Origin: Megasphaera hutchinsoni
GTDB taxonomy: Bacteria; Bacillota; Negativicutes; Veillonellales; Megasphaeraceae
DNA length: 64,000 nt
Direction: 5' to 3'
Assembly: GCF_001553405.1 (NCBI RefSeq)
Contig: NZ_KQ960941.1
Span: forward strand, 6,477 to 70,476
The position numbers and the translations under genes are program-made. Each line of letters opens with the position of its first letter. Position 1 is the stretch's first letter. Of this stretch, positions 36,936 to 44,236 are shown in pieces. The notes under the pieces are model-generated. The model was not told where the DNA came from and searched no databases. It saw only the letters and a list, made by a program, of their open reading frames with translations.

Positions 36936-37101
36936 ATGTTGCCGTAAGTGTCAGAGCCTCGGTATTCATCCAACTTAGGACGGAATAAAGCAGACTTGCG
37001 AAACAGACTGTCTATTTGCTCCCTGTCATCACTACAGTAAAAGGCAAGAATAGAAGTAAGAGCAGTAGCTGCTTCGCTATGAGAAGGATAAGGAGACTTC
37101 T
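36926..37101 (-). pseudogene. Element/phage primase-like protein, C-terminal remnant
   Basis: Minus-strand frame: SPYPSHSEAATALTSILAFY, then CSDDREQIDSLFRKSALFRP and YRGSDTYGNIMN, then TAA. This matches the short C-terminal segment of phage/element primase-polymerase proteins (SEAD-LAF-CG-D-EQ-D-LFR-S-L). It overlaps the recombinase remnant by a few bases, so the join is a deletion scar. Confidence 0.65.
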
Positions 37102-37197
37102 TATTTCATTATTTAGAACTTTGCTTATCAATTAGTATCGTTGATATATTCACAGAAACGTGATATGCTATATGCAATTAAAAGGCAGGAGGAGACT

Positions 37198-37410
37198 ATG
37201 GCTGTTAGTTATAAAAAACTCTTACATAAGATGATTGAAGACGACATTTCAAATCAGGACTTAATGAAAATGAGCAATATTTCCGCCAACATTATTACGA
37301 AACTGCGTACAGGGCAATATATATCCCTAGAGAAAGTTGAAAGTATCTGCAGAGCTTTACACTGTACGCCCAATGATATTTTGGAATTTACAGCGGAGGA
37401 TGGGAAGTAA
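37198..37410 (+). CDS. XRE-family HTH regulator (Cro/CI type) of the R-M cassette
   Basis: A 70-residue single-domain regulator with an HTH at about residues 20-45 (NQDLMKMSNISANIITKLRT) and the tail LHCTPNDILEF. GGAGGAG precedes ATG 37198; a longer frame from 37141 lacks support. Its TAA overlaps the ATG of the hsdM remnant (TAATG), so it was the controller of that type I restriction-modification operon. The gene itself looks intact although its partner is broken. Confidence 0.8.
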   Translation: MAVSYKKLLHKMIEDDISNQDLMKMSNISANIITKLRTGQYISLEKVESICRALHCTPNDILEFTAEDGK

Positions 37411-38168
37411 TGGCAAAGAAGAAAACTGCTGAAAAGACATTAAATATAGATACTATTTTGTTTAATTGCCGAGATATCTTGCGTGCGGCACGAAATTCCG
37501 GTTCATTTTTTGAAAAAAGAGATATGATGCTCACCTTGGTATTTCTGCGATTCATTGGCGAGAAATACGAAGATGGTATTGAGGCACTTCGTAAAACACT
37601 CATTGATCAAGGGTTTGATCCTGATGATGAGAACATTCGGGCCGCTTTCTTTGAAGATGCTACTTTTGCAGACGGAACATATAATCTTCCTGTAGAAGCA
37701 AGATGGTCAACCATCATCAACACACCGGCTCCCAAACTCAATGTTGCACTTGACACTGCATTAAGCAGACTTGAAGAGGAAGATCCTCAGCTTAAAGGTT
37801 GCTTTATAAAAGGTACATTTACCACCCGTAATTTAGCGGCTAATGACATCAAGAAACTTGTTGATGAAGTTAAAATAAGCCACAAGGCTTTTGGCGAAGA
37901 AAAAGATTTAATCGGCTATGTGTATGAATACTTTCTTAAGGAATTTGCCGTCAATGCGACAAAAGAAGAAGGAGAATTTTATACTCCTCACGATGTAGTT
38001 AAGCTTATTGCAGCTATGATTGAACCGTTTGAAGGTACACTTTACGACCCCGCCTGCGGGTCTCGTGTCATAATAATGACAGAGGCAAATAGTTCAGTAA
38101 AATCAAAGGTTTTGAAGCTTCTACCAAAGTTAAAAACTGAAGAAACTGATGGTTTATGTGTTGCTTAG
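37410..38168 (+). pseudogene. hsdM: Type I restriction-modification methylase HsdM, truncated
   Basis: The first about 215 residues are normal HsdM: N-terminal helical domain (LFNCRDILRAARNSGSFFEK) and the start of the methylase (FYTPHDVVKLIAAMIEP, LYDPACGS). The sequence leaves the family exactly inside SAM motif I (DPACGSGG), at about base 38055, and runs 36 unrelated codons to a stop. The NPPF catalytic motif is missing, so no methylase activity is expected. An intact HsdM has roughly 500 or more residues. Confidence 0.85.
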
Positions 38169-38212
38169 AGCCACTATCGACTAAAATAATGGTTGTAAGC
38201 AGCACATAAACC
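38151..38212. repeat. Long inverted repeat at the end of the hsdM remnant
   Basis: GGTTTATGTGTTGCTTA (38151-38167) and TAAGCAGCACATAAACC (38196-38212) pair at 16 of 17 positions around a 28-base loop. There is no T-run, so it is not an ordinary terminator; perhaps an element-derived structure. Confidence 0.7.
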
Positions 38213-38233
38213 AAAGAGAAAAAGAGGTAGTGT

Positions 38234-38515
38234 ATGCGATGGATATTAAAAATTATCTTATTTCTGATTAGTCTTGTTTTATCAATTCTGACTGCTTTTC
38301 TAACATTCTTACTTGGCATAGGAACAGCATTACTGTATATCGTTATGGTGTTCTGCATATTTGGGGCGTTAGCATCTTTCATTCAAGGAGAAGTCGGAAT
38401 AGGTATATCGGGCTTGGTCATCGGTTTTCTATTTAGTCCTTATGGGCTTCCGATGATAGGAGCAACTGTGATAGCATTTATTGAATTGATAAATGAGAAG
38501 ATTAAAGCGGTGTAG
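38234..38515 (+). CDS. Small membrane protein of conjugative elements (CD1845-like)
   Basis: A 93-residue hydrophobic protein, MRWILKIILFLISLVLSILT, with two to three membrane segments and the tail LLIxFLFSPYGLPMIGA-type motif (here GFLFSPYGLPMIGATVI). This pattern matches the CD1845 family encoded next to the transfer genes of Tn1549/Tn916-like integrative conjugative elements. Its role is not known. The ORF is intact, with AGAGGTAGTG upstream. It shows that part of the debris came from a conjugative element. Confidence 0.65.
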   Translation: MRWILKIILFLISLVLSILTAFLTFLLGIGTALLYIVMVFCIFGALASFIQGEVGIGISGLVIGFLFSPYGLPMIGATVIAFIELINEKIKAV

Positions 38516-38576
38516 ACAAATTGGAACTTATCGAGTTCTGTGTGTAAAGAAAATAACAATTTTGCTACCTACACTT

Positions 38577-39767
38577 CTAATTAACCCCACTATTTCTCTG
38601 CAACATTTTTTTATATGATATATCTATTGCAAATGCACCAAGTGGAGCAGTAAGTACTATAGCAAGTACTGCCACTGTAAGCACTGCATCACCACATGCA
38701 AATCCAAGAGCAAGCGGTACTCCTCCTATGGCGGCCTGCACAGTTGCTTTGGGTGTATATGCCATCATAATAAATAATCTTTCTTTTCCCTTGATGTTCG
38801 TACCTAACAGACATATAAATACACCTAACATTCTAAACATCAATGCACCTATTATCACTATAAGCGCTTTTACTCCAACCTTTCCAAGATATCCAATATT
38901 GACTGTTGCACCAACCAATACAAATAAGAATATTTCCGCAGCAACCCATAATTTCCCATATTTTACAGAAAGCCTTTTGGCAACAACTTCTCTTTTCTTT
39001 TGTAATCCTACTCCAATAAACATAATTGCTATTAGGGCAGAAAATGTGATTGCTGTAGTTAATTTGTCTTCAAGTACCACAAGCAGTAATGAAATGCTAA
39101 GAATAATAAGCACTTTTGAAGTATCTCTGATATGTATCTTCTTAAAGAAATATGCCAGCAGAAATCCAATCAACAATCCTATTACAATTCCCAAGAATAT
39201 TGAAACAGGAATATTAACAAAACTGATTAACGAGACCCCGTCTCCTTGCATCATTCCAATAAAAGTAGAAAACAAAACAATTACATAGACATCATCAACT
39301 GACGCACCAGCAAGAATTAGTTGTGGGATTCCTTCTTTTACTCCGTACCCCTCATCCATTAGTCTAACCATTCTTGGAACTACAACTGCTGGAGAAACCG
39401 CAGCAAGAACAGCTCCCATAATAGCTGCTTCCAAGACTGATAGTCCCATAAACTTTGGTGCAAGCAGAATCATTCCTACCAGTTCAAAAGATGCAGGAAC
39501 AAAACACATTAAAACAGCAGGCCTTCCAAGTTTTTTAAGACCTGAAATATCTAAACCCAAACCTGCTCTTGTAAGAATAATAATAAGTGCAATTTTTCGA
39601 ATCTCTGCCGATATTCCAAGAATGCTACTGTCCAATAAATGAAGCACATATGGTCCCAGAATAATACCAACAGCCAGCATTCCGAGCAAACTTGGCAGTT
39701 TGATTTTCTGACATATCCAGCCCATAGACATACCAACGATAAGAATTAATGAAATACTTAACAACAT
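38577..39767 (-). CDS. Cation:proton antiporter (CPA family), probable fluoride-resistance exporter
   Basis: A 396-residue inner-membrane protein with 11-12 hydrophobic segments and CPA features: LPSLLGMLAVGIILGPYVL, RAGLGLDISGLKKLGRP, the segment AAVSPAVVVPRMVRLMDEG, GASVDDVYVIVLFS (membrane Asp pair) and LVGATVNIGY. Related proteins exchange Na+ or K+ for H+. AAAGGAGG precedes the ATG. The 5' leader carries what I read as a fluoride riboswitch, and antiporters of this kind are among the known fluoride-riboswitch genes, so a role in fluoride tolerance is likely. The gene is intact amid degraded element genes. Confidence 0.85.
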   Translation of the reverse strand: MLLSISLILIVGMSMGWICQKIKLPSLLGMLAVGIILGPYVLHLLDSSILGISAEIRKIALIIILTRAGLGLDISGLKKLGRPAVLMCFVPASFELVGMILLAPKFMGLSVLEAAIMGAVLAAVSPAVVVPRMVRLMDEGYGVKEGIPQLILAGASVDDVYVIVLFSTFIGMMQGDGVSLISFVNIPVSIFLGIVIGLLIGFLLAYFFKKIHIRDTSKVLIILSISLLLVVLEDKLTTAITFSALIAIMFIGVGLQKKREVVAKRLSVKYGKLWVAAEIFLFVLVGATVNIGYLGKVGVKALIVIIGALMFRMLGVFICLLGTNIKGKERLFIMMAYTPKATVQAAIGGVPLALGFACGDAVLTVAVLAIVLTAPLGAFAIDISYKKMLQRNSGVN

Positions 39768-39785
39768 AAAAATCCTCCTTTAAAC

Positions 39786-39889
39786 GCAGAAAAAGCTGAC
39801 ACTATCTGCATTAATTTAATCGCAGAAGTCATCAGCTTTAATAGGCGTTTTAAGTAAATATATTACTTAGGGAGAACTTCATTCCCTTT
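39786..39889 (-). promoter_or_regulatory. Fluoride (crcB-type) riboswitch with terminator platform
   Basis: On the minus strand: GGGAATGAAGTTCTCCC, a variable hairpin TAAGTAA-TATA-TTTACTTA, then AAACGCC, seven bases, and GCTGATGACTTCTGC. The GAAGT loop can pair with ACTTC, the fluoride-aptamer pseudoknot, and the layout follows the T. petrophila aptamer (GGGCGAUGAGGCCCGCCC, AAACUGCC, GCUGAUGGCCUC). The last aptamer strand can instead pair with GCAGATAGTGTCAGC followed by TTTTT (39790-39836), forming a terminator. So fluoride should stabilise the aptamer, block the terminator and turn the gene on. Confidence 0.82.
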
Positions 39890-39900
39890 ATTTATCATTA

Positions 39901-39929
39901 AGTATAACACATCGTCACATATTTAGCAA
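39901..39929 (-). promoter_or_regulatory. Promoter of the riboswitch-antiporter unit
   Basis: Minus strand TTGCTA, 17 bases, TATACT, ending about 12 bases before the aptamer. Confidence 0.75.
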
Positions 39930-40000
39930 GAAAAATAGGAGTTTTCTAGAGTGACAAATTCCAGTTTGTCGAGTTGAATAAAACTGAATATTAAAGATAC

Positions 40001-40034
40001 AAGGCGATAGAAAATAAAAAATCTATCGTCTTTT
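40001..40034 (+). terminator. Hairpin upstream of the replication-initiator remnant
   Basis: AAGGCGATAGA/TCTATCGTCTT around AAATAAAAAA, then TTCTTG. Probably ends an upstream element transcript. Confidence 0.6.
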
Positions 40035-40071
40035 CTTGTGCAAAAAATTAAAAAGAGAGGAGGTGTGAGAA

Positions 40072-40575
40072 GTGGAATTTGATTATTTTTATAATCGGGA
40101 CGGAGACCGTTTCAGCTACTATATGTTACCGAAAATCATAGTAACTGATGAAAGGTTTAAAAACTTATCTTCGGACGCAAAAATTTTATATTCTTGCCTT
40201 TTAGAGCGAACAAGTCTGTCTTTCAGAAATAAATGGCTTTATGAAGAAAACAGAGTATATATCATCTTCACCGTGGAAGAGATTATGGAGACTTTAGGAA
40301 GCTCCAATAAGACGGCAGTCAAAATCCTTAATGAGCTTGATAGCACATCGGGAGGTATTGGACTTATCGAAAGAAAGAAACGAGGTCTTGGAAAGCCCAA
40401 TATCATCTATGTTAAAGATTTTATGAGCGTATTTCGCTCCGAGTGTAAAAATTACACTTCAGAAGTGAAAAATTTACACTCCAGAAGTGTAGAAACTACA
40501 TCTCAAGAAATGAAGAATGTACGATGTAAAAATGCCCGCTACGAAGTTAGAGTTACTTGTCAAAATGCTCCGTAA
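40072..40575 (+). pseudogene. Replication-initiator (RepA_N-type) protein of a conjugative element, truncated
   Basis: The first about 145 residues are a RepA N-terminal-like domain: FDYFYNRDGDRFSYYMLPKI, then LSSDAKILYSCLLERTSLS and TVEEIMETLGSSNKTAVKIL (winged-helix), ERKKRGLGKPNIIYVKDF. These proteins occur on Tn1549-type elements and plasmids. GTG 40072 has GAGGAGGTG upstream. From about base 40515 the sequence belongs to hsdR in another frame, so the C-terminal part is lost and replaced by junk codons. Confidence 0.75.
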
Positions 40576-41125
40576 GCAAATAAAAGAATATGGCAAGGTC
40601 AATCAGTTAGCATCGAAGACTTTCCAAGAGATGCTTGAGGCGACTATTGCTGAATACCATGAAAGACGTAAGCACCTTACTGCTGAGGAAGCCGGGGCAA
40701 CACAGGAAGCCGCCTCTGAAGATATTATTAAGGCAGCAACTGAACAAGCTTTAGTAATACTTCGTAAGATGAACGAAAATCGTGAAAGCTTTCGTAAAAT
40801 AGGATTAACCTTTGAAGAAAAGGCATTCTATGATATTTTGATTGCTCTTCGTGACAAGTATAAGTTTGAATATGGCACTGACAAAGAAGTTGACGGTGTT
40901 GTTCTAAATGATAAATGTAAGATGCTTGCTAAAAAAGTTAAGGAAATCATCGATACCAAGTCTTCCTTTGCGGACTGGCTGAATAATCTGAATGTGCGTA
41001 ATCAGTTAAAACTTGATATCAAGATTTGTTTGGTTAAGAATGGTTATCCGCCACAGTACAGTCCTGAAGTATTTAACAAAGTGATGGAACAAGTAGAAAA
41101 CTTTGAAGAACATGCCGGTGAATAA
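40517..41125 (+). pseudogene. hsdR: Type I restriction endonuclease HsdR, C-terminal remnant
   Basis: About 200 residues: ATKLELLVKMLRKQIKEYGK, then FQEMLEATIAEYHERRKHLT, FRKIGLTFEEKAFYDILIAL, SSFADWLNNLNVRNQLKLDI and YPPQYSPEVFNKVMEQVENF, the helical C-terminal domain of HsdR that docks to the methylase core. The PD-(D/E)xK nuclease and helicase motor (roughly 800 residues) are missing. With the truncated hsdM at 37.4 kb it frames the element insert; hsdS is gone. Confidence 0.85.
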
Positions 41126-41128
41126 TAA

Positions 41129-41313
41129 TTATTTTGTGCGATCGGGATCTTTGCTTTTCTTCCCCAGCTCATATGCTTCCTCAAGCATGGTTTGGAGTGA
41201 CCAGACTGAAATATCGAGAAAGTCTTCGGAGTCGTCCTTTCGTCTCTCAAGGCACTTCTCACCTTAACAGTGTAGTTGTGTTTCTTAGCAATAGTTAGTA
41301 GTTCGTCTTTCAT
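41129..41313 (-). pseudogene. Small element protein (DUF6900-like), frameshifted
   Basis: From ATG 41313 (AAAGGAG upstream) the frame reads MKDELLTIAKKHNYTVKVRS, typical of these small element proteins. About 20 codons in, the homologous sequence moves to another frame: RRKDDSEDFLDISVWSLQTM, LEEAYELGKKSKDPDRTK, then TAA at 41129. A single-base change near 41250 would restore one 60-residue protein. Function unknown. Confidence 0.7.
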
Positions 41314-41450
41314 GGCAATCGCTCCTTTAAGTTTGCTACTACATATATTGCTCAGAATTTGGAACATAGCAAGTCTTATTCAAAGAACTTTTCGACAAAA
41401 ATGTCTGAAAGTAAGATTGATCGAAAGGCATCATGGTAATGATTAAAAAC

Positions 41451-41494
41451 AAGAAAAGCCTACTTCGTGCAATGTACACTAGGTAGGCTTTCTT
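41451..41494. terminator. Bidirectional terminator-like hairpin
   Basis: AAGAAAAGCCTAC/GTAGGCTTTCTT with one bulged A and a 19-base loop. Confidence 0.65.
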
Positions 41495-41540
41495 GGGTTC
41501 TCGCTTAAAGGCTTTCAGTCGTTTTTTAATCCCTTATTGT

Positions 41541-41566
41541 ACACCCCTTTCGGAGGTGTTCTTTTT
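41541..41566 (+). terminator. Terminator-like hairpin
   Basis: ACACC/GGTGT plus one further pair, then TTCTTTTTG. Confidence 0.55.
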
Positions 41567-41643
41567 GATGAATAGACTTAGAGGGGCGTAGTGTTTTATG
41601 AAAAAAATATTTTTAGAAAATAGGTAGGGGATTACTATAAGGC

Positions 41644-42213
41644 CTATGGAAATAGACCACATAAGCCGAGTATAAGACCACATAAGCCGGAGAAGCCTAA
41701 GAGAAGAATGACATTATGATAGCGATGTGCAAACAGAGCGGTTAGTACTAATAAGATAATGTTTCCGATATGAGGAACGGATAGCGGTGAGGGGGGCGTT
41801 TCTTGTTGCCAAAGAGTGGCACATAGAAAGGAACAAAAAGCGGTGGCAATTAAGGCAATTACAGCTGGTCTTAATCCATTTAAAATACCATTTATAGCAG
41901 CAAGATGATGATATTTTTGTAAGAGACGAGCTAAGGTAATGCCTAAGATAAAGGAAGGTGTAACAAAGCCAATTGTTGCGGCAATAGCACCGCCCATTCC
42001 TGCGACATGGGTGCCAATAAAGGTAGCTGCGTTGATGCCAATCGGGCCTGGTGTCATTTGGGAAATGGCAAAAACATCTAAAAATTGGCTTGTGCTTAAC
42101 CATCCATATTGTTCAACTACTACTTGTTTTAATAAAGGCAGGGAAGCGTATCCGCCGCCGACACAAAAAAGTCCGATACGGCAAAATTCCCAGTATAAGA
42201 TAAAATAAATCAT
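41644..42213 (-). CDS. Chromate transporter, short-chain subunit (second gene)
   Basis: A 189-residue membrane protein of the short-chain CHR family, with the hallmark GLFCVGGGYASLPLLK near residue 14 and QMTPGPIGINAATFIG near residue 52, and about six hydrophobic segments. Short-chain ChrA proteins occur as adjacent pairs that together match full-length ChrA; they export chromate or related oxyanions. The partner gene of identical length lies 9 bases upstream, and AGGAG precedes the ATG. Confidence 0.88.
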   Translation of the reverse strand: MIYFILYWEFCRIGLFCVGGGYASLPLLKQVVVEQYGWLSTSQFLDVFAISQMTPGPIGINAATFIGTHVAGMGGAIAATIGFVTPSFILGITLARLLQKYHHLAAINGILNGLRPAVIALIATAFCSFLCATLWQQETPPSPLSVPHIGNIILLVLTALFAHRYHNVILLLGFSGLCGLILGLCGLFP

Positions 42214-42222
42214 AAGGAACTC

Positions 42223-42792
42223 CTAATTGTATTTGGTATCTTGTAAGACGAGAAAACCGATGATCCCATCAATGAATAGTAGCAACATAAGCGGTAGTAG
42301 ATGAAATATGCCGGCCATAAATGTGGCGATAAGAATGCCGAGTGGCAATAAGTATCGTTTTTTCCATTGCTTATATAGTAACGCTAGTGCTACTTTTCCA
42401 ATTAAAATGGTTGCACCACATTGCATCCCTTTTAGGATCATTTCTATATATATATTATTGATAATTGAATGATAGCAATAAAAGACGATTGTCAAGGTGA
42501 TTAAACAGGGTAACACCGTAGCTAGTAGTGCGATGATGGCTCCACGTATGCGAGCCATGCGATAGCCTAATAAAATAGCTGCATTGGCAGCAATAACACC
42601 GGGGATGGATTGTGCAATAGCAACCATGTCTAGGGCTTCTTCTTCTTGTATCCATTTAAATTCGTCAACAAACTTTGCTTTCAATAGCGGGAGGATGACA
42701 AAACCACCGCCGACAGTTATAGCACTGATAATAAACGTAGATTTAAATAGCAACCAATAAAAATGTTTATTCCTTTTTGTTGTAGCGGACAT
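42223..42792 (-). CDS. Chromate transporter, short-chain subunit (first gene)
   Basis: Another 189-residue CHR protein: ISAITVGGGFVILPLLKAKF near residue 22 and AIAQSIPGVIAANAAILLGY near residue 60 correspond to the GGGY and PGP motifs of its neighbour but diverge (FAxSxPG form). The pair is presumably a heterodimeric antiparallel transporter. Many such pairs sit in organisms not exposed to chromate, so the natural substrate may be another anion. Confidence 0.88.
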   Translation of the reverse strand: MSATTKRNKHFYWLLFKSTFIISAITVGGGFVILPLLKAKFVDEFKWIQEEEALDMVAIAQSIPGVIAANAAILLGYRMARIRGAIIALLATVLPCLITLTIVFYCYHSIINNIYIEMILKGMQCGATILIGKVALALLYKQWKKRYLLPLGILIATFMAGIFHLLPLMLLLFIDGIIGFLVLQDTKYN

Positions 42793-42915
42793 GATATCAC
42801 CTCGTTAAGAATGGTATCGATAGATGGGGAAATCATTTTTTATTTACATTATATACGAATTTCGCTAAAAAAATAATATGGTAATATACATGTGATGGGA
42901 TCTTATGTATGGATA

Positions 42916-42944
42916 TCGACAAATGAATTTTTTTTGTGTATGAT
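42916..42944 (+). promoter_or_regulatory. Promoter of the 49-residue membrane protein gene
   Basis: TCGACA, 17 bases, TATGAT, 26 bases before the start codon. Confidence 0.6.
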
Positions 42945-42970
42945 GAACCCAGAAAGGAGGTCATACATAT

Positions 42971-43120
42971 ATGATACGAACCATATTATTAGCAATGGTA
43001 ATTATTGCTTGGGGTCAAGTCATTTTACATGATCGTCCCGGTACGGTGATAGTCGCGGTTTTTTTTACTATTCTCTGGCTGGCTACATCTCTTTGGATAT
43101 ATAAAAGACAACGTAAATGA
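42971..43120 (+). CDS. Small membrane protein, 49 aa, unknown
   Basis: ATG at 42971 follows a near-perfect AAAGGAGGT. The product (MIRTILLAMVIIAWGQVILH, then DRPGTVIVAVFFTILWLATS and LWIYKRQRK) has two hydrophobic helices joined by a HDRPG turn and a basic C-terminal end, giving a hairpin with both ends predicted inside. It has its own promoter-like sequence. No family recognised; its small size and clean signals suggest a genuine small membrane protein. Confidence 0.6.
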   Translation: MIRTILLAMVIIAWGQVILHDRPGTVIVAVFFTILWLATSLWIYKRQRK

Positions 43121-43156
43121 TATATACGGAATGAAAAAATAGGGTGTAATAAAATT

Positions 43157-43192
43157 GCTATGTCCTTAACTATAAGATTTAGTGGACATAGC
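43157..43192 (-). terminator. Hairpin after exoA
   Basis: GCTATGTCC/GGACATAGC with an 18-base loop; short A/T tails on each side. Confidence 0.6.
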
Positions 43193-43212
43193 ATAAAATA
43201 GTTTATTTTTGG

Positions 43213-43962
43213 TTATAAAATCAAACCTACGGGGCAATGATCACTGCCCATGATATCGGTATAAATGTGAGCTTCTTTTAAGCAAGAATTCAGATCATCC
43301 GAAGTGATAAAATAGTCAATTCTCCACCCTGCATTGTTTTTGCGGGCGTTAAAACGGTAACTCCACCAGGAATAGACATTTGCTGTATCAGGATAAAAAT
43401 ATCGCCATGTATCGGTAAAGCCGCTATTTAATAAGTTTGTCATTTTTTCTCGCTCTTCATCAGAAAAACCTGCATTTTTACGATTGTTTTTGGGATTTTT
43501 TAAATCAATTTCTTCGTGGGCCACGTTTAAATCACCACAGAAAATAACGCTTTTTTGCTCTTTTAATTGGGAAAGATAATGGCGACAATCATCTTCCCAT
43601 TGCATTCGATAAGGTAAGCGGGCCAATTCATTTTGACTGTTAGGGGTATAACAGGTAACAACATAGCGATCGGGATATTCTAATGTGATTAGCCGTCCTT
43701 CGTGGTCGTGGGCGTCGATACCCATGCCATAGGTTACTTGTAAGGGTTCGTGTTTGGTGAAAATAGCCGTGCCACTATATCCTTTTCGATCGGCATAATT
43801 CCAATATTGATGATAACCGGGCAAAGTTAAGTCTATTTGTCCGGCTTGTAACTTTGTTTCTTGAAGACAAAAAAAGTCTGCATCTAAGGTCTGAAAGATA
43901 TCTATAAATCCTTTTTTCATGATAGCCCGTAAGCCATTGACGTTCCAAGAAATATATTTCAT
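43213..43962 (-). CDS. exoA: Exodeoxyribonuclease III (AP endonuclease)
   Basis: A 249-residue EEP-fold nuclease that cuts at abasic sites in base-excision repair. Visible: SWNVNGLRA, FFCLQETKLQ (metal Glu), YSGTAIFTK, the GDLNVAHEEIDLKNP block, GFSDEER, YSWWSYRFNARKNN and the catalytic GSDHCPVGL end. The ExoA/Exo III type is indicated by NARKNNAGWRIDYF. GAAAGGAG precedes the ATG; a consensus promoter lies about 45 bases upstream. It complements MutY encoded in this window. Confidence 0.96.
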   Translation of the reverse strand: MKYISWNVNGLRAIMKKGFIDIFQTLDADFFCLQETKLQAGQIDLTLPGYHQYWNYADRKGYSGTAIFTKHEPLQVTYGMGIDAHDHEGRLITLEYPDRYVVTCYTPNSQNELARLPYRMQWEDDCRHYLSQLKEQKSVIFCGDLNVAHEEIDLKNPKNNRKNAGFSDEEREKMTNLLNSGFTDTWRYFYPDTANVYSWWSYRFNARKNNAGWRIDYFITSDDLNSCLKEAHIYTDIMGSDHCPVGLIL

Positions 43963-44001
43963 GAGAAACTCCTTTCTATTATTGACATAGATAATACGTT
44001 T

Positions 44002-44030
44002 ATTGTATAGAATAAAAGAACCCTTGTCAA
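44002..44030 (-). promoter_or_regulatory. Promoter of exoA
   Basis: Minus strand TTGACA, 17 bases, TACAAT. Confidence 0.85.
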
Positions 44031-44080
44031 AAATAGAATGTAAGTATTAATATGGGGCAGGGAATTTAGTTGTTCTCGAT

Positions 44081-44109
44081 ATGATATTCAAAGCAATATA
44101 TGGTATAAT
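44081..44109 (+). promoter_or_regulatory. Putative promoter of wecA-wecB
   Basis: ATGATA, 17 bases, TATAAT with an upstream TGG (extended -10), about 130 bases before the start. Confidence 0.55.
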
Positions 44110-44236
44110 GTAACGGATAAGAAGTGGATAGACCATTTGTTAGGGATTTTAGAAATAGGTGTGTTTTTAGAGGCCGCGTAAAGGCGTTATTAGAAACGAT
44201 ATGAATCGTACTAAAAAAAGAAAGTAGGCGTGTGTA

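Larger units (their letters stand above)
41314..41643. other. Intergenic region at the right edge of the element debris
   Basis: 330 bases with no convincing gene. It holds two hairpins (41451-41494 and 41541-41566). No direct repeat of the left edge could be recognised by eye, so the attachment site is undefined. Confidence 0.6.

Noticed and set aside
39786-39889. Sodium, lithium or manganese (yybP-ykoY) riboswitch instead of fluoride
   Set aside because: The antiporter made these plausible, but the ATGAAGTT loop, AAACGCC and GCTGATGACTTC arrangement matches the fluoride aptamer; I do not see the GGGGAGUAG segment expected of yybP-ykoY.
40517-41125. A complete small protein starting at ATG 40517
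   Set aside because: The sequence is the C-terminal domain of HsdR and the ATG has no proper ribosome site; it is a fragment.
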